This document shows, piece by piece, positions 62,096-64,000 of a stretch of DNA of 64,000 bases (its first letter is position 1; every line of letters begins with the position of its first letter). Position numbers and translations under genes: made by a program. The notes beneath the pieces are model-generated. The model was not told the origin of the DNA and made no database searches. It was given only the letters and a program-made list of their open reading frames with translations. The stretch spans positions 496,001 to 560,000 of the forward strand of contig NZ_OY787469.1 of assembly GCF_963678835.1 (NCBI RefSeq). Reading direction: 5' to 3'. This DNA is from an uncultured Desulfuromonas sp. (GTDB lineage: Bacteria; Desulfobacterota; Desulfuromonadia; Desulfuromonadales; Desulfuromonadaceae).

Positions 62096-62133
62096 AAAGT
62101 CCGTTTGCGCTTTGGCGCAAGCGGACTTTTTTT
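62096..62133 (+). terminator. Terminator of the first riboswitch
   Basis: AAAGTCCGTTTGCGC / GCGCAAGCGGACTTT with a 4-base loop, one mismatch, then TTTT; same place as the terminator after the nrdD riboswitch. Confidence 0.88.
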
Positions 62134-62135
62134 AT

Positions 62136-62349
62136 GGCTGTTTGTTGACTCCCGACGCCGTGAGGTTCGGTGCGGGAGACTGGTTTAGGCAATTTCGTAG
62201 CAAAACCGGGACTGTCCCCGCACGGGGGCTGTCCCAGGCTTTTGCGGTGCAAACCACCACCGTTCCATGGCCCGTAAACATCTGGGACAGCCCCAGATGG
62301 GGCTTGGGACAGTCCCGAGTTTACTACGGAATTGCTTAAACAAACAGCC
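62136..62349. repeat. Palindromic element between the two riboswitches
   Basis: Outer arms GGCTGTTTGTT (62136-62146) and AACAAACAGCC (62339-62349) are perfect. Inner 32-bp arms 62187-62218 and 62306-62337 match with about five mismatches (AGGCAATTTCGTAG.. / ..CTACGGAATTGCTT). The core CCGCACGGGGGCTGTCCCAG also occurs at 35790-35815. Frames in it are not genes. Confidence 0.8.
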
Positions 62350-62371
62350 CAACACAATGCAACAGATGTTG

Positions 62372-62530
62372 CAATCGCATGGCCCGGTCAAGGGAAGAGG
62401 AGTGCAAATCTCCCGCTGTCCCGCAGCCGTAACAGGGAACGAACGCCCGAACAACCACTGTCGTGGAGCCAACCACGATGGGAAGGCGGGTCAGTAGGTC
62501 GCCCTGGAGCCGGAAGACCTGTCCGGGCCG
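62372..62530 (+). ncRNA. Cobalamin riboswitch upstream of btuB-like gene
   Basis: Blocks: AAGGGAAGAGGAGTGCAAAT, CTCCCGCTGTCCCGCAGCCG, GGGAAGGCGGGTCAG and the B12 box GAGCCGGAAGACCTGTCCGG. It ends 30 bases before the receptor start, so it probably hides the ribosome site when B12 is bound. Confidence 0.93.
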
Positions 62531-62559
62531 ATTTTTATTCCCGAAGGAGGAAAGAAGAC

Positions 62560-64000
62560 ATGAAGAAAAGAGGATTGCTGGCCCTGTATGGTGTCGTGCT
62601 TACCGGGCTGATGTGTTTGCCGCTGACGGCGGCGGCGGAGCAGAGTGTGGCGATGGACGACGTGGTGGTCACCGCGACCCGGACCGCAAGCGCCACGACG
62701 GGCGGAACGTCGGTTTCGGTGATTACGGCGCAGGAGATTGCGGCGAAACAACTGACTACGGTCGAGGAGGTGCTGAAGACCACGCCGGGCATCGATGTTG
62801 TGGCCAACGGTGGTCTGGGAACCCAGTCATCGGTGTTCATTCGCGGCGCGGATTCGAAAAACACCCTGATTCTGGTCGACGGGGTGATGTTTAATGACCC
62901 CTCCGGTTCCAATCGCGGTGCCGATCTCGCCCATTTGACCACGGACAATATTGAGCGGATCGAAATCGTCCGCGGCCCCATGAGCGTGCTCTACGGCAGT
63001 AATGCCACCGCCGGTGTCATCAACATTATCACCAAGCGCGGCAGCGGTACGCCGCACGCCGCCCTCAGCGCGGAAGCCGGGTCTTACGGCACTTGGAAAT
63101 TGTCCGGCAACGGCTCCGGCGCCGTCGGCAAGGCCCATTACAGCCTCGGCGTCTCGCGGCTGGAGTCGGACGGCTTCTCCATTGCCGACGATGACAACAG
63201 CCATATTCCCCATGACGGCAATACCTCCGAAGATGACGGCTATGAAAACACCACGGTTTCGGGAAAATTCGGTGTGGAGATCAGCGAGGATTTTGAAATT
63301 GTCGCCACCTTGCGCTATCTCGATGCCGAGGTGGACCTTGACGCCTGGGGCCCCGGCTATACCGGCGACCGCTTCGGCGGCTGGCCGGACTATGCCCCCC
63401 AGCCCAACGGCAAAACAGACTACCATAATGAAACCGAGGAATATCTCGGCCGTCTGGATATCAAAAACCGCTTTTTCAACGACGCCCTCACCTCGGACCT
63501 CTACGTGCAAGGCTCCCGCCACGAACGCGACGGTTATGACAATGACGGCGCGCAATCTTATGATTACGTCGGCGAATCCCGGGAAATCGGCTGGCAGGGC
63601 AGTTACCGGGTCAATGCCGCCAACACCCTGACGGTGGGCGGGGCGCTGTTTCGCGAGGAGATGGAAAGCGATTCGTCCGGCATCTCCAAAAAGGACGCCG
63701 ACACCACGAGTTTCTGGGCCCAAGAGCAGCTGCGTCTCGGCAGCTCGTTTGAGCTGGTGGCCGGGGTGCGTTATGACGACCATGATCGTTTCGGCGACAA
63801 AACCACCTATCGCCTGGCACCGTCCTATGTCACTGATTTCGGTCTGGTGCTCAAAGCCAGCTACGGCACCGGCTTTCGCGCCCCTTCGTTGTATGAGCTG
63901 TACTCTTCCTACGGCAGCGAAGACCTGGATGCCGAAGAGAGCGAAGGCTGGGATGTCGGCTTCGAGCAGGAATTCGCTTCCGCCAACCTGCTGGTGGGCG
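62560..64000 (+). CDS. btuB: TonB-dependent cobalamin receptor BtuB-like (partial, runs off right edge)
   Basis: At least 480 codons from the ATG at 62560 (AAGGAGGAAAGAAGAC upstream). Signal peptide about 1-24 (LLALYGVVLTGLMCLPLTAA). TonB box MDDVVVTATRTA, plug domain with SVSVITAQEIAAKQLTTVEE, VFIRGADSKNTLILVDGVMF, RIEIVRGPMSVLYGSNATAG and VINIITKRG, then barrel strands. It brings cobalamin or cobinamide across the outer membrane. The riboswitch directly upstream supports the substrate. The stop lies beyond the window. Confidence 0.93.
   Translation, partial: MKKRGLLALYGVVLTGLMCLPLTAAAEQSVAMDDVVVTATRTASATTGGTSVSVITAQEIAAKQLTTVEEVLKTTPGIDVVANGGLGTQSSVFIRGADSKNTLILVDGVMFNDPSGSNRGADLAHLTTDNIERIEIVRGPMSVLYGSNATAGVINIITKRGSGTPHAALSAEAGSYGTWKLSGNGSGAVGKAHYSLGVSRLESDGFSIADDDNSHIPHDGNTSEDDGYENTTVSGKFGVEISEDFEIVATLRYLDAEVDLDAWGPGYTGDRFGGWPDYAPQPNGKTDYHNETEEYLGRLDIKNRFFNDALTSDLYVQGSRHERDGYDNDGAQSYDYVGESREIGWQGSYRVNAANTLTVGGALFREEMESDSSGISKKDADTTSFWAQEQLRLGSSFELVAGVRYDDHDRFGDKTTYRLAPSYVTDFGLVLKASYGTGFRAPSLYELYSSYGSEDLDAEESEGWDVGFEQEFASANLLVG

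Noticed and set aside
62067-62497. Small frames overlapping the tandem riboswitches
   Set aside because: They run through riboswitch helices, a terminator and the palindromic element and have no coding features.

Overview
The window looks like chromosome of an anaerobic deltaproteobacterium, most likely of the Desulfuromonas/Pelobacter/Geobacter group. This is inferred from gene content, not from a marker gene. The content includes a tungsten-type aldehyde:ferredoxin oxidoreductase, a DcuB-type dicarboxylate carrier, oxygen-sensitive class III ribonucleotide reductase, sigma-54 regulation, split cobalamin-dependent methionine synthase and several cobalamin riboswitches. No rRNA, tRNA or CRISPR array was seen.

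Layout. 1-3193 (minus): a type I restriction-modification operon, hsdM - HEPN protein - a fusion of a nucleotidyltransferase (MNT) domain to HsdS, which runs off the left edge. 3466-9180 (mostly minus): GIY-YIG protein, small unknowns, a YeeE/YedE half-transporter pair, and a RimK / retropepsin-like protease / succinylglutamate-desuccinylase-like operon. 9502-15593 (plus): an AcoR-like sigma-54 activator, then aldehyde dehydrogenase, a small DUF1858-like protein, iron-type alcohol dehydrogenase and a TetR regulator; a nested palindrome and a good -24/-12 promoter precede the aldehyde dehydrogenase. 15677-17876: divergent MFS exporter and LysR regulator. 18982-20307: DcuB. 21755-27995 (minus): MoeB/ThiF-like, MoaD-like and AOR genes, then a FecCD-type ABC importer that may carry tungstate/molybdate.

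28526-44646 is accessory and repeat-rich. It holds three small envelope genes, tandem arrays of a long hairpin-rich repeat (family 1), a MITE-like repeat (family 2), an AraC/TonB-receptor pair, an alpha/beta hydrolase, an AT-rich two-gene cassette, a metallophosphoesterase, an IS4 transposase fragment, hipA and chemoreceptor fragments, a DUF6880-like protein and an intact hipBA module. A copy of the hipBA operator stands without hipBA at 30163-30228.

44970-52153: a cluster of SufE, SufS, a carrier-protein-like protein and a fucose-isomerase-like protein, divergent from a GntR regulator across a perfect 20-bp inverted repeat, followed by a chemoreceptor. 52411-56409: NrdR-like box, promoter, cobalamin riboswitch and terminator in front of nrdD. 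NrdD lacks its glycyl-radical tail; the tail is a separate 52-codon gene fused by overlap to nrdG, with a family-1 repeat between the two nrdD parts. 56518-61640: a four-gene methionine synthase operon with a separate reactivation domain and two tandem MetH-like proteins that have decayed in opposite halves. 61862-64000: two cobalamin riboswitches in tandem, separated by a terminator and a palindromic element, then a btuB-like TonB receptor cut by the right edge.

The strongest candidates for something new are the MNT-HsdS/HEPN restriction operon, the reciprocal MetH pair, the split NrdD and the isomerase/carrier/SufSE cluster.
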